From NCBI GenBank assembly GCA_016287875.1, contig JAEEXQ010000001.1, positions 1 to 64,000 on the forward strand: a DNA stretch of 64,000 bases, given 5' to 3'. Each line of letters starts with the position of its first letter. Positions within the stretch are counted from its first letter, which is position 1. Both the position numbers and the translations under genes were made by a program. Positions 17,111 through 26,821 of the stretch are shown in pieces. Under the pieces are notes generated by a model. The model was not told where the DNA came from. It did no database searches and was given only the letters and a program-made list of their open reading frames with translations. The stretch is from Bacteroidales bacterium. Its GTDB lineage: Bacteria; Bacteroidota; Bacteroidia; Bacteroidales; UBA932.

Positions 17111-19858
17111 ATGGCAGAAATCAGACTGAATAAAATAATGCGGCAGTTCAATATCGGACTGCAGGACATCGTAGACTTTCTCAAAGCTCAGGGAGCGGAT
17201 GTAGAGGAGAATCCTAACGCCAAGGTCTCCGACGAATATATGCCCGCTATCCAGAGGCAGTTCGGCGCCGACCTCAAGGCCGCCGAAGAAGCGAACGAGA
17301 GGGCTATAAAGATGTCGGACATCCTCGAGAATACCGGCAAGAAGAAAGATGAGCAGCAGGCCGAGGAGGAAGAAGAGGAGCGCGTGATAGTGCGCACCAA
17401 CACCCTCTCCCACAAGAAGGCCGAGGTAAAGGAGAGCGTTCCTGAACCGGAACCCGAACCGGAACCTGTCGCTGAGCCGGAGCCCGTTGCAGAGCCCGAA
17501 CCCGAGCCCGTCGCCGAGCCGGAACCTGAACCGGAACCGGAGCCCGTGGCAGAACCCGAGCCCGTTGCCGAGCCGGAACCCGAACCGGAGCCGGAGCCCG
17601 TTGCAGAGCCCGAACCTGTTGCCGAGCCGGAACCCGAGCCTGTCCAGGCCCCTGAACCTGCCCCCGTCGCCGAAGCTGAACCTGTCAAGGCCGAACCGAC
17701 CCCTGCGGCCAAGAAGGAAGATGGTTTCAAGGTCGTGGGCAAGATAGATCTTTCCCAGTTCGACAAGAAGCCCGCCAAAAAGCGTGAGCGCATCGCCAAG
17801 GGCACCCAGAAAGTGGATGTGGCCAAGGCCGGTGCCAACATAGAGCGTAGTGCCAAGAAGGAGAAACCCGCCGCCCAGCAAGGCGGAGGAAAGGGCCGCA
17901 AGCGCGACCGTTTCAAACCCGCAATGACCGAGGCCGAGCTCGAAGAGATGCAGAAGGAGATCCAGAAGCAGGTCAAGGAGACTTACGCCAAGATGAACGA
18001 AGGCAAGAAGAACAACTTCGGAGCCAAGTACCGCAAGGAGAAACGTGAACTTGCCGCCCAGCGCACCCAGGAGGAGCTCGAGCAGGCTTCCGCCGAAAAG
18101 AAGGTGCTGAAGGTCACCGAGTTCGTCACCGTGAACGACCTTGCCACGCTTATGAACAACACGCCCGTGAACAATGTCATCGGCGCCTGTATGAGCCTTG
18201 GTCTGATGGTATCCATCAACCAGCGTCTCGACGCCGAGGCACTTGTGCTGGTGGCCGAAGAGTTCGGATACAAGGTGGAATTCGTGGGTGCGGAGCTCAC
18301 AAACGAGATAGAGGCTGCAGAGGAGGCCGACCGCGAGGAGGATCTCGTATCCCGTCCTCCGGTGATTACCGTAATGGGTCACGTCGACCACGGTAAGACC
18401 TCGCTGCTCGACTACATCCGCAAGACCAACGTCATCGCCGGTGAGGCCGGTGGTATCACCCAGCACATCGGTGCATACAACGTGCGCCTCGAAGATGGCC
18501 GCCGCATCACCTTCCTCGACACCCCTGGTCACGAAGCCTTTACGGCCATGCGTGCCCGCGGTGCCCAGATGACCGACCTTGCCATCATCATCATCGCGGC
18601 CGACGACGCCGTGATGCCCCAGACGGTCGAGGCTATCAACCACGCCCAGGCCGCCGGCGTCCCTATGGTATTCGCCATCAACAAGATAGACAAGCCCGGC
18701 GCATCCGCCGACAAGATCTACCAGCAGCTTTCCCAGATGAACATCCTCACCGAGGCCTGGGGAGGAAAATACCAGTGCCAGGAGATTTCCGCGAAGCACG
18801 GTCTCAACGTGGACAAGCTTCTCGAGAAGGTGCTCCTCGAGGCCGACCTGCTGAACCTCAAGGCCAACCCGAACAGGCTGGCCCAGGGTGCCGTCATCGA
18901 ATCCTCGCTCGACAAGGGCCGCGGATATCTGGCCACCATCCTGGTCCAGAACGGAACCCTCCACCAGGGCGACATAATGCTCAGCGGAAGCTACTTCGGC
19001 CGTGTCAAGAGTATGTTCAACGAGCGCGGACAGCGCGTGATGGAGGCCGGTCCTTCCACTCCTGTGTCCGTCCTCGGCCTTAACGGAGCCCCTGCCGCAG
19101 GTGAGAAGTTCAACGTCCTCACCGACGAGAAGGAGGCGAAGAGCATCGCCGCCAAGCGCGAACAGCTCATCCGTATCCAGGGCATCAAGACCCAGAAGCA
19201 TATGACCCTCGAGGAAATCGGCCGCCGTATCAGCATAGGCAACTTCAAGGAACTCAACATCATCGTCAAGGGTGACGTAGACGGTTCCGTGGAGGCCCTG
19301 TCCGACTCCCTCATCAAGCTCGGTACCGAGCAGATCCGCGTGAATGTCATCCATAAAGCCGTGGGTGCCATCTCCGAAAGCGATATCCTGCTCGCCGAGG
19401 CATCCGATGCAGTTATCATCGGTTTCCAGGTGCGTCCTACCGTCGAGGCCCGCAAGGCTGCCGAGAAGGAAGGCATCGAAATCCGCCTCTACTCCGTCAT
19501 CTACGACGCCATCAACGAAGTCAAGGATGGTATGGAGGGTATGCTCGAGCCTGAGAAGAAGGAAGAGGTCATCGCTACCGCCGAGGTCAAGCAGACCTTC
19601 CACATCAGCAAGATCGGCACCATCGCCGGATGTATCATGCGCGAAGGCAAGATGGTTCCCAAGGTGCAGGTCCGCCTCATCCGCGACGGCATCGTGGTGT
19701 ACACCGGAGACCTTGCCTCCCTCAAGATAGGCAAGGACGATGTCAAGGAGGTTGCCGCCGGCAAGGAATGCGGTATGAGCATCGCCGGTTTCAACGATAT
19801 CAAGGAAGGCGACTTCATCGAAGCATTCAAGATCGTGGAAATCAAGAGGACACTGTAA
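17111..19858 (+). CDS. infB: Translation initiation factor IF-2
   Basis: 915 residues. GTPase that brings initiator tRNA to the 30S subunit. N-terminal IF2_N segment, then a long low-complexity region (about 110-200) of Glu-Pro repeats (EPEPVAEP), a second IF2_N-like part, and the G domain with [20 protein letters not shown] (G1), DTPGHEAF (G3) and NKIDKPGA (G4), followed by domains II-IV ending IVEIKRTL. The Glu-Pro stretch is linker-like; DNA repeats of about 6-18 bases there could change length by slippage. Confidence 0.97.
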   Translation: MAEIRLNKIMRQFNIGLQDIVDFLKAQGADVEENPNAKVSDEYMPAIQRQFGADLKAAEEANERAIKMSDILENTGKKKDEQQAEEEEEERVIVRTNTLSHKKAEVKESVPEPEPEPEPVAEPEPVAEPEPEPVAEPEPEPEPEPVAEPEPVAEPEPEPEPEPVAEPEPVAEPEPEPVQAPEPAPVAEAEPVKAEPTPAAKKEDGFKVVGKIDLSQFDKKPAKKRERIAKGTQKVDVAKAGANIERSAKKEKPAAQQGGGKGRKRDRFKPAMTEAELEEMQKEIQKQVKETYAKMNEGKKNNFGAKYRKEKRELAAQRTQEELEQASAEKKVLKVTEFVTVNDLATLMNNTPVNNVIGACMSLGLMVSINQRLDAEALVLVAEEFGYKVEFVGAELTNEIEAAEEADREEDLVSRPPVITVMGHVDHGKTSLLDYIRKTNVIAGEAGGITQHIGAYNVRLEDGRRITFLDTPGHEAFTAMRARGAQMTDLAIIIIAADDAVMPQTVEAINHAQAAGVPMVFAINKIDKPGASADKIYQQLSQMNILTEAWGGKYQCQEISAKHGLNVDKLLEKVLLEADLLNLKANPNRLAQGAVIESSLDKGRGYLATILVQNGTLHQGDIMLSGSYFGRVKSMFNERGQRVMEAGPSTPVSVLGLNGAPAAGEKFNVLTDEKEAKSIAAKREQLIRIQGIKTQKHMTLEEIGRRISIGNFKELNIIVKGDVDGSVEALSDSLIKLGTEQIRVNVIHKAVGAISESDILLAEASDAVIIGFQVRPTVEARKAAEKEGIEIRLYSVIYDAINEVKDGMEGMLEPEKKEEVIATAEVKQTFHISKIGTIAGCIMREGKMVPKVQVRLIRDGIVVYTGDLASLKIGKDDVKEVAAGKECGMSIAGFNDIKEGDFIEAFKIVEIKRTL

Positions 19859-19870
19859 AGCGCCCCCTGT

Positions 19871-21545
<1,675 letters not shown>

Positions 21546-21547
<2 letters not shown>

Positions 21548-21575
21548 AAAAAGGTCCGGTTTTCCGGACCTTTTT
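21546..21575. terminator. Bidirectional terminator between ettA and tRNA-Gln
   Basis: AAAAAAGGTCCGG-TTTT-CCGGACCTTTTT: a stem with A-run before and T-run after, so it can terminate both ettA (plus) and the tRNA (minus). Confidence 0.9.
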
Positions 21576-21648
21576 GGTTGAGGTACCAGGATTCGAACCT
21601 GGGCAGACAGAACCAAAACCTGTAGTGCTACCATTACACCATACCTCA
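21575..21648 (-). tRNA. tRNA-Gln (UUG)
   Basis: Full cloverleaf of 71 nucleotides plus encoded CCA (complement of 21575-21577). Anticodon loop TTTTGGT gives TTG; acceptor begins with the U1-A72 pair typical of tRNA-Gln; T arm CAGG-TTCGAAT-CCTG. Confidence 0.93.
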
Positions 21649-21658
21649 ATTCCGGGTG

Positions 21659-21666
21659 CAAAGATA
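21659..21666 (-). promoter_or_regulatory. Candidate -7 box of tRNA-Gln
   Basis: TATCTTTG on the minus strand, 10 bases before the tRNA 5' end. The -33 element is not clear. Confidence 0.55.
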
Positions 21667-21673
21667 AAAAATT

Positions 21674-21704
21674 TTTGGCAGTAAATAATTATTGCTTATG
21701 TTTG
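21674..21704 (+). promoter_or_regulatory. Promoter of pspC-like gene
   Basis: TTTG (21674-21677), 19 bases, TATGTTTG (21697-21704). The ATG at 21710 is five bases past the box, at or next to the predicted transcription start. Confidence 0.75.
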
Positions 21705-21709
21705 CAGGC

Positions 21710-21910
21710 ATGAATAGAAAACTTTACAGAAGCAGGAACGACCAGCGCATTGCCGGCGTCTGCGGAGGACTTGGAGAATATTTCGGGATAGACCCTACCA
21801 TCATCCGTCTCGGATGGCTGATTTCGGTGTTTTGCGCCGGGGGAGGCATTATCGCTTATATAATCGCGATGTTTATCATTCCTTTGGAACCCCGGCAGAT
21901 TCATTATTAG
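21710..21910 (+). CDS. PspC-domain membrane protein
   Basis: 66 residues consisting of a single PspC domain: basic RKLYRSRNDQRIAGVCGGLG, then EYFGIDPTIIRLGWLI and one long hydrophobic segment to MFIIPLEP. In other bacteria PspC senses envelope stress with PspB or adjusts to membrane stress; here it is a stand-alone small inner-membrane protein with unknown partner. The start at 21710 is chosen because the family begins with such MNRKLYRS sequences and because of the promoter position. An upstream in-frame start at 21692 would precede the promoter box. Confidence 0.88.
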   Translation: MNRKLYRSRNDQRIAGVCGGLGEYFGIDPTIIRLGWLISVFCAGGGIIAYIIAMFIIPLEPRQIHY

Positions 21911-21920
21911 AAATTTTCCC

Positions 21921-21928
21921 TATATTTG
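21921..21928 (+). promoter_or_regulatory. Candidate -7 box of the DUF3857 pair
   Basis: TATATTTG 21 bases before the ATG at 21950; no clear -33 element. Confidence 0.5.
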
Positions 21929-21949
21929 AGAACTATACGATTCTGAGAT

Positions 21950-23932
21950 ATGGGGAAATTTCTTTTTAGTGTATTGTTGTTGGTCGCCGGCACGACATCT
22001 CTGATGTCGCAATCCATCAAAATCAATTACAAGCCGGGCTCGGTCTCCAAAGAGGAACTCGAGATGGACTCTTACCCTCTGGACACCACGGCTTCTGCCG
22101 TACTGCTCGCCAAGACCTACGAGGTCAAGGTATCCTTCGACCAAAGGCTGAGCCTTAAACGCACCGAAACCGTGTACAAACGTTACAAGGTGCTGAAGGA
22201 TGCCGGTAAGGACTGCGCCGACCAGTCTTTGCTCTATCTTGCGGACAACCGCTTCGATGAATCCATCTACGGCATCAAGGTCACTACGTACAACAGGGAG
22301 AACGGCAAGACCGTCACGTCCAAACTCTCATCCAAGCTTATATTCAAAGATTCCTTCTCCGACAAGTTCAAGAAGGTCAGTTTCTCGGCCCCTGATGTCA
22401 GGGTAGGCTCGGTCATAGAGGTCCAGTACAGCTTTACATCCAGCCTCTTCGCCAACGTGGGCGTGCTTTTCATGCAGGAGGATTACCCCTTGAACCACGG
22501 CAAGATTTCGGTGGAGTACGCCGACTATTTCTCCTTCAACAAGTTCGTCCGGGGGCACGAGAGTTTCAGCCGCACGGAGAACACCGAAAATATGGAGGTA
22601 ATCGCCTTCCCCGGAGTCGAACCGCTCAGGTTCGCGATGAAGGAGGATATCTTTTACGCCGACGACGTGCCTGCGATGAAGAAGGAATCTTACTGTTTCT
22701 ATCCTGACCAGGCCAGGTTGGGCGTGGAGTATGAACTCAGGAACGTGAACATCCCCGGTCAGTACTACCAGAACTACAATACTTCCTGGGAAGAGGTGGA
22801 CAAGCAGTTCATCAAGGACGGATACGTCAAGGAGTTCAAAGTTAAGAACGTACTTACCACCAGGATATATCCCAAGATCGAAGGCATCACCGATGAGGTC
22901 AAGCTGCTCGAAGCCGTCCGCAAGGAGGTGGTGTCCGCGGTCAAATGGAATGGCAACGTGTCCATGTACCCTGATGTCAGCAAGGCCGTCAAGGAAATGA
23001 CCGGCGATTCGGCCGACCTCTGCGGAATAATGGCCAGCGTCCTTAACGGGATAGGCTACACCGCATCTCCCGTGCTGGTGAAGTCCAGGTCCCGTGGCGT
23101 CCTGGCATCTTTCCACGTGGCAGCGGATGCCTTCGATGCCGTCATACTGCAGATTACGACACCTTCTGGCAAGGTGTTCTACACCGATGTCGCCAGCCGC
23201 AATGCCTATCTTAACGTACTCCCTGAAGATTACCTTGTGGAGAAGGCCAGGGTGCTGCCCATTTCCGAGGCCTTGGGCTACTGGGTCGATCTCCGCAAAC
23301 TGTCGAACAACAGCTATACCCAGAACTATGTCGCCAGGCTTTCCTCCGACGGAAGGATCGAAGGCGATGTCCGTATTACCACGATGAACGAAGACTCCAG
23401 AGGTGCCAAGCAGGCTTTTTCCAATGCCAAGAACGAAGAGGAATTCATAGAGCAACTGGAGCTGTCCTATGGCGCGGAGGTGTCTGATTTCAGTTTCGTC
23501 GGGAACAAGGAATGGTCGCCCAAGTCGGTGGAATCATTCAAGGTCGAAACTACGGCCGACGTGGCGGGGGAGTATGTCTATATCAAGCCTTTCATCAAGC
23601 AGTTCCATTCCGAACGCGATTTCCAGGACCCCGTCCGCAGGAACAACATAGATTTCTCCTATCCGGACAATATCCGTTACTCCTTCTCGATCACCTTCCC
23701 CGAGGATATGGTAGTGGACCAGCTCCCCCAGTCGCAGGCCATCGCCTTCGACAAATTGAGAAGCAAGGCCATAGTCAAGTATGCTCCTATCGGTGATAAC
23801 GGAGTGATGATGACATTCATCTATACCCGCGTCGATACCCTGCTGCCTGCCGCCGAATATGAGGCTGTGCGCCAGTATTGGGCCGATCTCTGCAGTATCT
23901 ACAACGCAACCATAGTACTTAAGAAGAAATGA
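21950..23932 (+). CDS. DUF3857/transglutaminase-like exported protein 1
   Basis: 660 residues with a signal peptide ending about residue 20 (TTSLMSQ). An N-terminal DUF3857 domain (about 55-215) is followed by a transglutaminase-like fold: candidate catalytic Cys358 in SADLCGIMASVL, His389 in LASFHVAADAFDAVIL and Asp413 in KVFYTDVASR, then a C-terminal beta domain. Proteins of this type are common in Bacteroidota, often paired, with uncertain substrates (peptide processing or crosslinking outside the cytoplasm is inferred). Its stop overlaps the next gene's start (ATGA), so the two are made together. Confidence 0.85.
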   Translation: MGKFLFSVLLLVAGTTSLMSQSIKINYKPGSVSKEELEMDSYPLDTTASAVLLAKTYEVKVSFDQRLSLKRTETVYKRYKVLKDAGKDCADQSLLYLADNRFDESIYGIKVTTYNRENGKTVTSKLSSKLIFKDSFSDKFKKVSFSAPDVRVGSVIEVQYSFTSSLFANVGVLFMQEDYPLNHGKISVEYADYFSFNKFVRGHESFSRTENTENMEVIAFPGVEPLRFAMKEDIFYADDVPAMKKESYCFYPDQARLGVEYELRNVNIPGQYYQNYNTSWEEVDKQFIKDGYVKEFKVKNVLTTRIYPKIEGITDEVKLLEAVRKEVVSAVKWNGNVSMYPDVSKAVKEMTGDSADLCGIMASVLNGIGYTASPVLVKSRSRGVLASFHVAADAFDAVILQITTPSGKVFYTDVASRNAYLNVLPEDYLVEKARVLPISEALGYWVDLRKLSNNSYTQNYVARLSSDGRIEGDVRITTMNEDSRGAKQAFSNAKNEEEFIEQLELSYGAEVSDFSFVGNKEWSPKSVESFKVETTADVAGEYVYIKPFIKQFHSERDFQDPVRRNNIDFSYPDNIRYSFSITFPEDMVVDQLPQSQAIAFDKLRSKAIVKYAPIGDNGVMMTFIYTRVDTLLPAAEYEAVRQYWADLCSIYNATIVLKKK

Positions 23933-25803
23933 GGCGGATACTTACCGTAGCATCTCTCATCCTGGCAATGCTGCCTGCCTCGGCGCAGGATAAGCTGGAT
24001 GCGGCCATCAACGACTTCTCGGAGGTCTTCAAGATGGATTCTCCCACGTCCGGTACCGACAAGGTGCACAAGAGCGTGACCGTCTTCAACGAAGATGGCC
24101 TGCTCTCCGCCAGTTTCGTGGCCTTTACCGATGCGTTCCGCTCCGTCGGTTCCTTCAGCGGCGAGGTCGTGCTTGCAAACGGGAAGAAGGTCAAGCTGTC
24201 CAAGAAGGACCTCAGTTTCTCGTCTATGTCTCTGGGTATCGCCGACGACAGCTATGCCGTCTATCTTACGCCAGTATTCAATTATCCCTTTACCGTCACC
24301 TACGATTACACCATCGAGTACAGGGACGGCATAGTGATCTTTCCCATCTTCCAGCCGCTGCTGCAGGACAATGTCTCCTTGAAATCGGCCTCCTACACGC
24401 TGATGGTCCCTCCCGGCACCGAAATATCCGAGCACTCCGTCCATCTGGATTACTCGTTCGAATTCGATTCCAAGCGGGACATCCATAAATGGACCATCAA
24501 GGATATGGCCCCCCTGGTGGACGAGCATCTTATGAAGCTCGACTCCGACTTCTTGCCTATGTTGTATGCGGTTCCCGTCGAATTCTCTTACGGAGGCACC
24601 AAGGGCCGCCAGTCCGACTGGAAGGAACTGGGCACCTGGTTGAATTCCATTCAGGACAAGGCGGACGACCTCCCCGAGAGCGAAATCGCGAAGGTAAAGG
24701 AATTGACGGCCGGAGCCGGAAGCGAATTCGAAACCGTCAGCCGGCTGTATTCGTATCTGAAAGAAAAGACCCGCTATGTCAGCATACAGCTGGGAATCGG
24801 CGGATACCGCACGCTCCCTGCCTCCCACGTGGTCAAGACCGGATTCGGCGATTGCAAGGCCCTGTCGAACTATATGAAATCGATGTTGAAGGTGGCCGGG
24901 ATCGAGTCCAACTACTATGTCATACATACGGACAGGGAGGATTTCTTCGGGAATCTGCCTTCTCCCGGACAAATGAACCACGCAATGCTCGCAGTACCTC
25001 TTAAGGAAAACGGCGACACCCTCTTCGTGGAGTGCACGAATCCCAGTTTCCCCCTCGGATACAGGCATTCATCCTGCGCCAGGCACGAGATACTGCTGCT
25101 GGACGGAGAAGGCGGGCAGAAAGTGCGCATCGGAGGATATCCCGATTCCCTTAGCCGCAAGACGCGCGAGGCCCGGATCGCACTGCGTGAAGACGGCTCC
25201 GCCCATATCGACATCAAAGACAAAAGGATGCTGGATTATTCCGAGGCCCTCGTGAATTTCTCGTCCCGCAAGCCGGAAGACCAGGTCAAGTTCCTTATCC
25301 GCGACTGGATGCTCCAGCCGGAAAACGTGAAGATCGATAGGATTAGCGACAATTTCGACCGCTATCCTGAGTATGGAAGGGATTTCGTCCCCGAAGCCGA
25401 GGTGGATTTCTCGATGGAAAGCAGGAACTACGCCAACAAGAACGGCGACAGGCTGTTCTTCCCCGTGAATCCCCTTGCCAAGAGTTTCTATTATCAGAGA
25501 TCCGAAAGGGTCAACAGGATATACAGGAAAGAGGCTTTTACCCTGGTCGACGATTACTCCGTGGTCATCCCCGAGGGCTACAAGGTCGAGAGCCTGCCCG
25601 CTGACGCATCATTCGAGTCTGTCTGGGGATCATTTAAATCCTCGGTCAAAGTAGATGAGATCGACGGCACCATCCTGCATATAAACCAGACTCTGGTGGT
25701 CCCTTGCTTCGATGAACCTGCGTCCGAGTATCCTTCCTACAGGGAATTCTCCAAGAAGATCAACAAGCTCTATTCCGCCAAGATAGTGGTGTCCAAGCGC
25801 TAG
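23929..25803 (+). CDS. DUF3857/transglutaminase-like exported protein 2
   Basis: 624 residues, paralogue of the gene before it. Signal peptide to about residue 19 (LPASAQ), DUF3857 about 30-215, transglutaminase-like domain with GFGDCKALSNYMKSML (Cys309), MNHAMLAVPL (His351) and LFVECTNPSFPLGY (acidic position is Glu368 rather than Asp), then a DUF3858-like C-terminal domain. The Cys-His-acid arrangement suggests activity. Ends six bases from the convergent tadA gene. Confidence 0.87.
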   Translation: MRRILTVASLILAMLPASAQDKLDAAINDFSEVFKMDSPTSGTDKVHKSVTVFNEDGLLSASFVAFTDAFRSVGSFSGEVVLANGKKVKLSKKDLSFSSMSLGIADDSYAVYLTPVFNYPFTVTYDYTIEYRDGIVIFPIFQPLLQDNVSLKSASYTLMVPPGTEISEHSVHLDYSFEFDSKRDIHKWTIKDMAPLVDEHLMKLDSDFLPMLYAVPVEFSYGGTKGRQSDWKELGTWLNSIQDKADDLPESEIAKVKELTAGAGSEFETVSRLYSYLKEKTRYVSIQLGIGGYRTLPASHVVKTGFGDCKALSNYMKSMLKVAGIESNYYVIHTDREDFFGNLPSPGQMNHAMLAVPLKENGDTLFVECTNPSFPLGYRHSSCARHEILLLDGEGGQKVRIGGYPDSLSRKTREARIALREDGSAHIDIKDKRMLDYSEALVNFSSRKPEDQVKFLIRDWMLQPENVKIDRISDNFDRYPEYGRDFVPEAEVDFSMESRNYANKNGDRLFFPVNPLAKSFYYQRSERVNRIYRKEAFTLVDDYSVVIPEGYKVESLPADASFESVWGSFKSSVKVDEIDGTILHINQTLVVPCFDEPASEYPSYREFSKKINKLYSAKIVVSKR

Positions 25804-25808
25804 CGCGC

Positions 25809-26243
25809 CTATCTTTTGGTCTTGAAATAATCGCTTACCAGGCTTCCGCATTCCTCGGCGAGGATGCCGGAAAGGACTTCCGTGCGCGGATGGAGTAGGT
25901 AGGGGGAGTACAGGCTGTAGCCCCGGCGGGGATCCGGCGCGGCGTACACTATGCGGCTTATCTGGCTCCAGTTCAGAGCGGCCGCGCACATAGGGCAGGG
26001 CTCCACGGTCACGTACAAGGTGCAATCCTGCAGATACTTCCCGCCCAGGGCCTCGGTAGCCGCGGTAATTGCTATCATCTCGGCATGCGCCGTCGCATCG
26101 TGCAGCCTCTCCACCATATTATGGCCCTTGCCTATGATACGCCCCTTGCACACTATCACCGCCCCGATGGGAATCTCTTCCTCGGCCGCCGCAGCCCTGG
26201 CCTCCGCCAGCGCCTCACGCATATACTTCTCGTCTGGTTCCAT
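25809..26243 (-). CDS. tadA: tRNA-specific adenosine deaminase
   Basis: 144 residues of the CMP/dCMP-deaminase zinc fold. HAEMIAI and EPCPMCAAAL give the zinc ligands and catalytic Glu (HAE...PCxxC). Sequence and length fit TadA, which makes inosine at position 34 of tRNA-Arg(ACG); a nucleoside or guanine deaminase is the main alternative. ATG at 26243 (MEPDEKYMREAL) is preferred to an upstream TTG. A TACTTTTG box lies 15 bases upstream. Confidence 0.85.
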   Translation of the reverse strand: MEPDEKYMREALAEARAAAAEEEIPIGAVIVCKGRIIGKGHNMVERLHDATAHAEMIAITAATEALGGKYLQDCTLYVTVEPCPMCAAALNWSQISRIVYAAPDPRRGYSLYSPYLLHPRTEVLSGILAEECGSLVSDYFKTKR

Positions 26244-26258
26244 ATAATCTGATATGGG

Positions 26259-26266
26259 CAAAAGTA
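26259..26266 (-). promoter_or_regulatory. Candidate -7 box of tadA
   Basis: TACTTTTG on the minus strand, 15 bases before the ATG; no clear -33. Confidence 0.45.
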
Positions 26267-26350
26267 ACTATAATAATTGGAACAATAACTGTGTTGATAC
26301 ATTTATTGGCGGATTATTCCATTAGTGTCCACTAAAAAAAATGGTTTTCA

Positions 26351-26470
26351 GCCGGCCACGCTCGTCATTGCCGGTCACCCTCGTCATTGCCGGCCACGCT
26401 CGTCATTGCCGGCCACGCTCGTCATTGCCGGCCACCCTCGTCATTGCCGGTCCCGACCGGCAATCCCCCC
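26351..26470. repeat. 19-base tandem array (CGTCATTGCCGGYCACSCT)
   Basis: About six head-to-tail units of 19 bases with changes only at two positions (C/T and C/G), ending in TCCCGACCGGCAATC, which makes a palindrome with the last GCCGG. Related single motifs occur at about 984-1031 (CATGCCCGG, GACCGGGCATC). No spacers, so not CRISPR. Confidence 0.85.
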
Positions 26471-26497
26471 CCCTTTCCAGATTCGGTTGACCCGCAA

Positions 26498-26592
26498 TCG
26501 GTAACCAAAAACCCGTGTTTTTGGTTACCGATGGGGTTTGCAGATAGTTCCGTAACCAAAGAGGGGCGTTTTTGGTTACCGATGCAACCAGA
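26498..26592. repeat. Paired GGTAACCAAAA/TTTTTGGTTACCGATG repeats
   Basis: Two hairpin-like units: GGTAACCAAAAACC...GTTTTTGGTTACCGATGGGG and CGTAACCAAAG...CGTTTTTGGTTACCGATG. The sequence between them (GGGTTTGC-GAAAGTTCCGT type) is nearly the same as at 1380-1400, so 1330-1435 and this region share one repeat family with diverged stems. Confidence 0.75.
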
Positions 26593-26610
26593 TGGCCTAA
26601 GTTTACTTCA

Positions 26611-26690
26611 GGGATGTGCCACAGAGTGGCCTCCAGGGCATATGGCTGTAAAAAAGTGCCTTCTGGAGGCCTGTTTTTTACAGGCATCCC
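26611..26690. repeat. Interleaved palindromes (pseudoknot-like)
   Basis: GGCCTCCAG (26628-26636) pairs with CTGGAGGCC (26663-26671), and CTGTAAAAAA (26646-26655) pairs with TTTTTTACAG (26674-26683), giving an A-B-A'-B' order. GGGATG-GCC (26611-26620) and GGCATCCC (26683-26690) can close the outside. Function unknown. Confidence 0.6.
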
Positions 26691-26782
26691 CGCTGGAGGG
26701 CCGTAGAATGGGGGTTGGTGTAAAAATAAACGTTTAATGCCGGTGCGGCGGGGGATTGCCGGTCAAGTCAACAAAAATCGAT

Positions 26783-26813
26783 TTTGAAACTTCCGAAAAA
26801 AGTTTCAAATTTG
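26783..26813 (+). promoter_or_regulatory. Promoter of polA
   Basis: TTTG (26783-26786), 19 bases, CAAATTTG (26806-26813; first T of TAnnTTTG replaced by C). The ATG at 26822 lies eight bases beyond. Confidence 0.6.
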
Positions 26814-26821
26814 TAGTACGT

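Larger units (their letters stand above)
26267..26782. other. Repeat-filled intergenic region before polA
   Basis: No gene seen. It holds a 19-base tandem array (26351-26470), a pair of GGTTACCGAT repeats (26500-26590) related to 1330-1435, and an interleaved palindrome (26611-26690). Open frames crossing it are repeat readings. Confidence 0.7.

Noticed and set aside
26351..26470. CRISPR array
   Set aside because: Units are contiguous without spacers and no cas gene is near.
26387..26737. Frame of 116 codons across the 19-base array
   Set aside because: Made of tandem repeats and palindromes; no ribosome-binding context or family.
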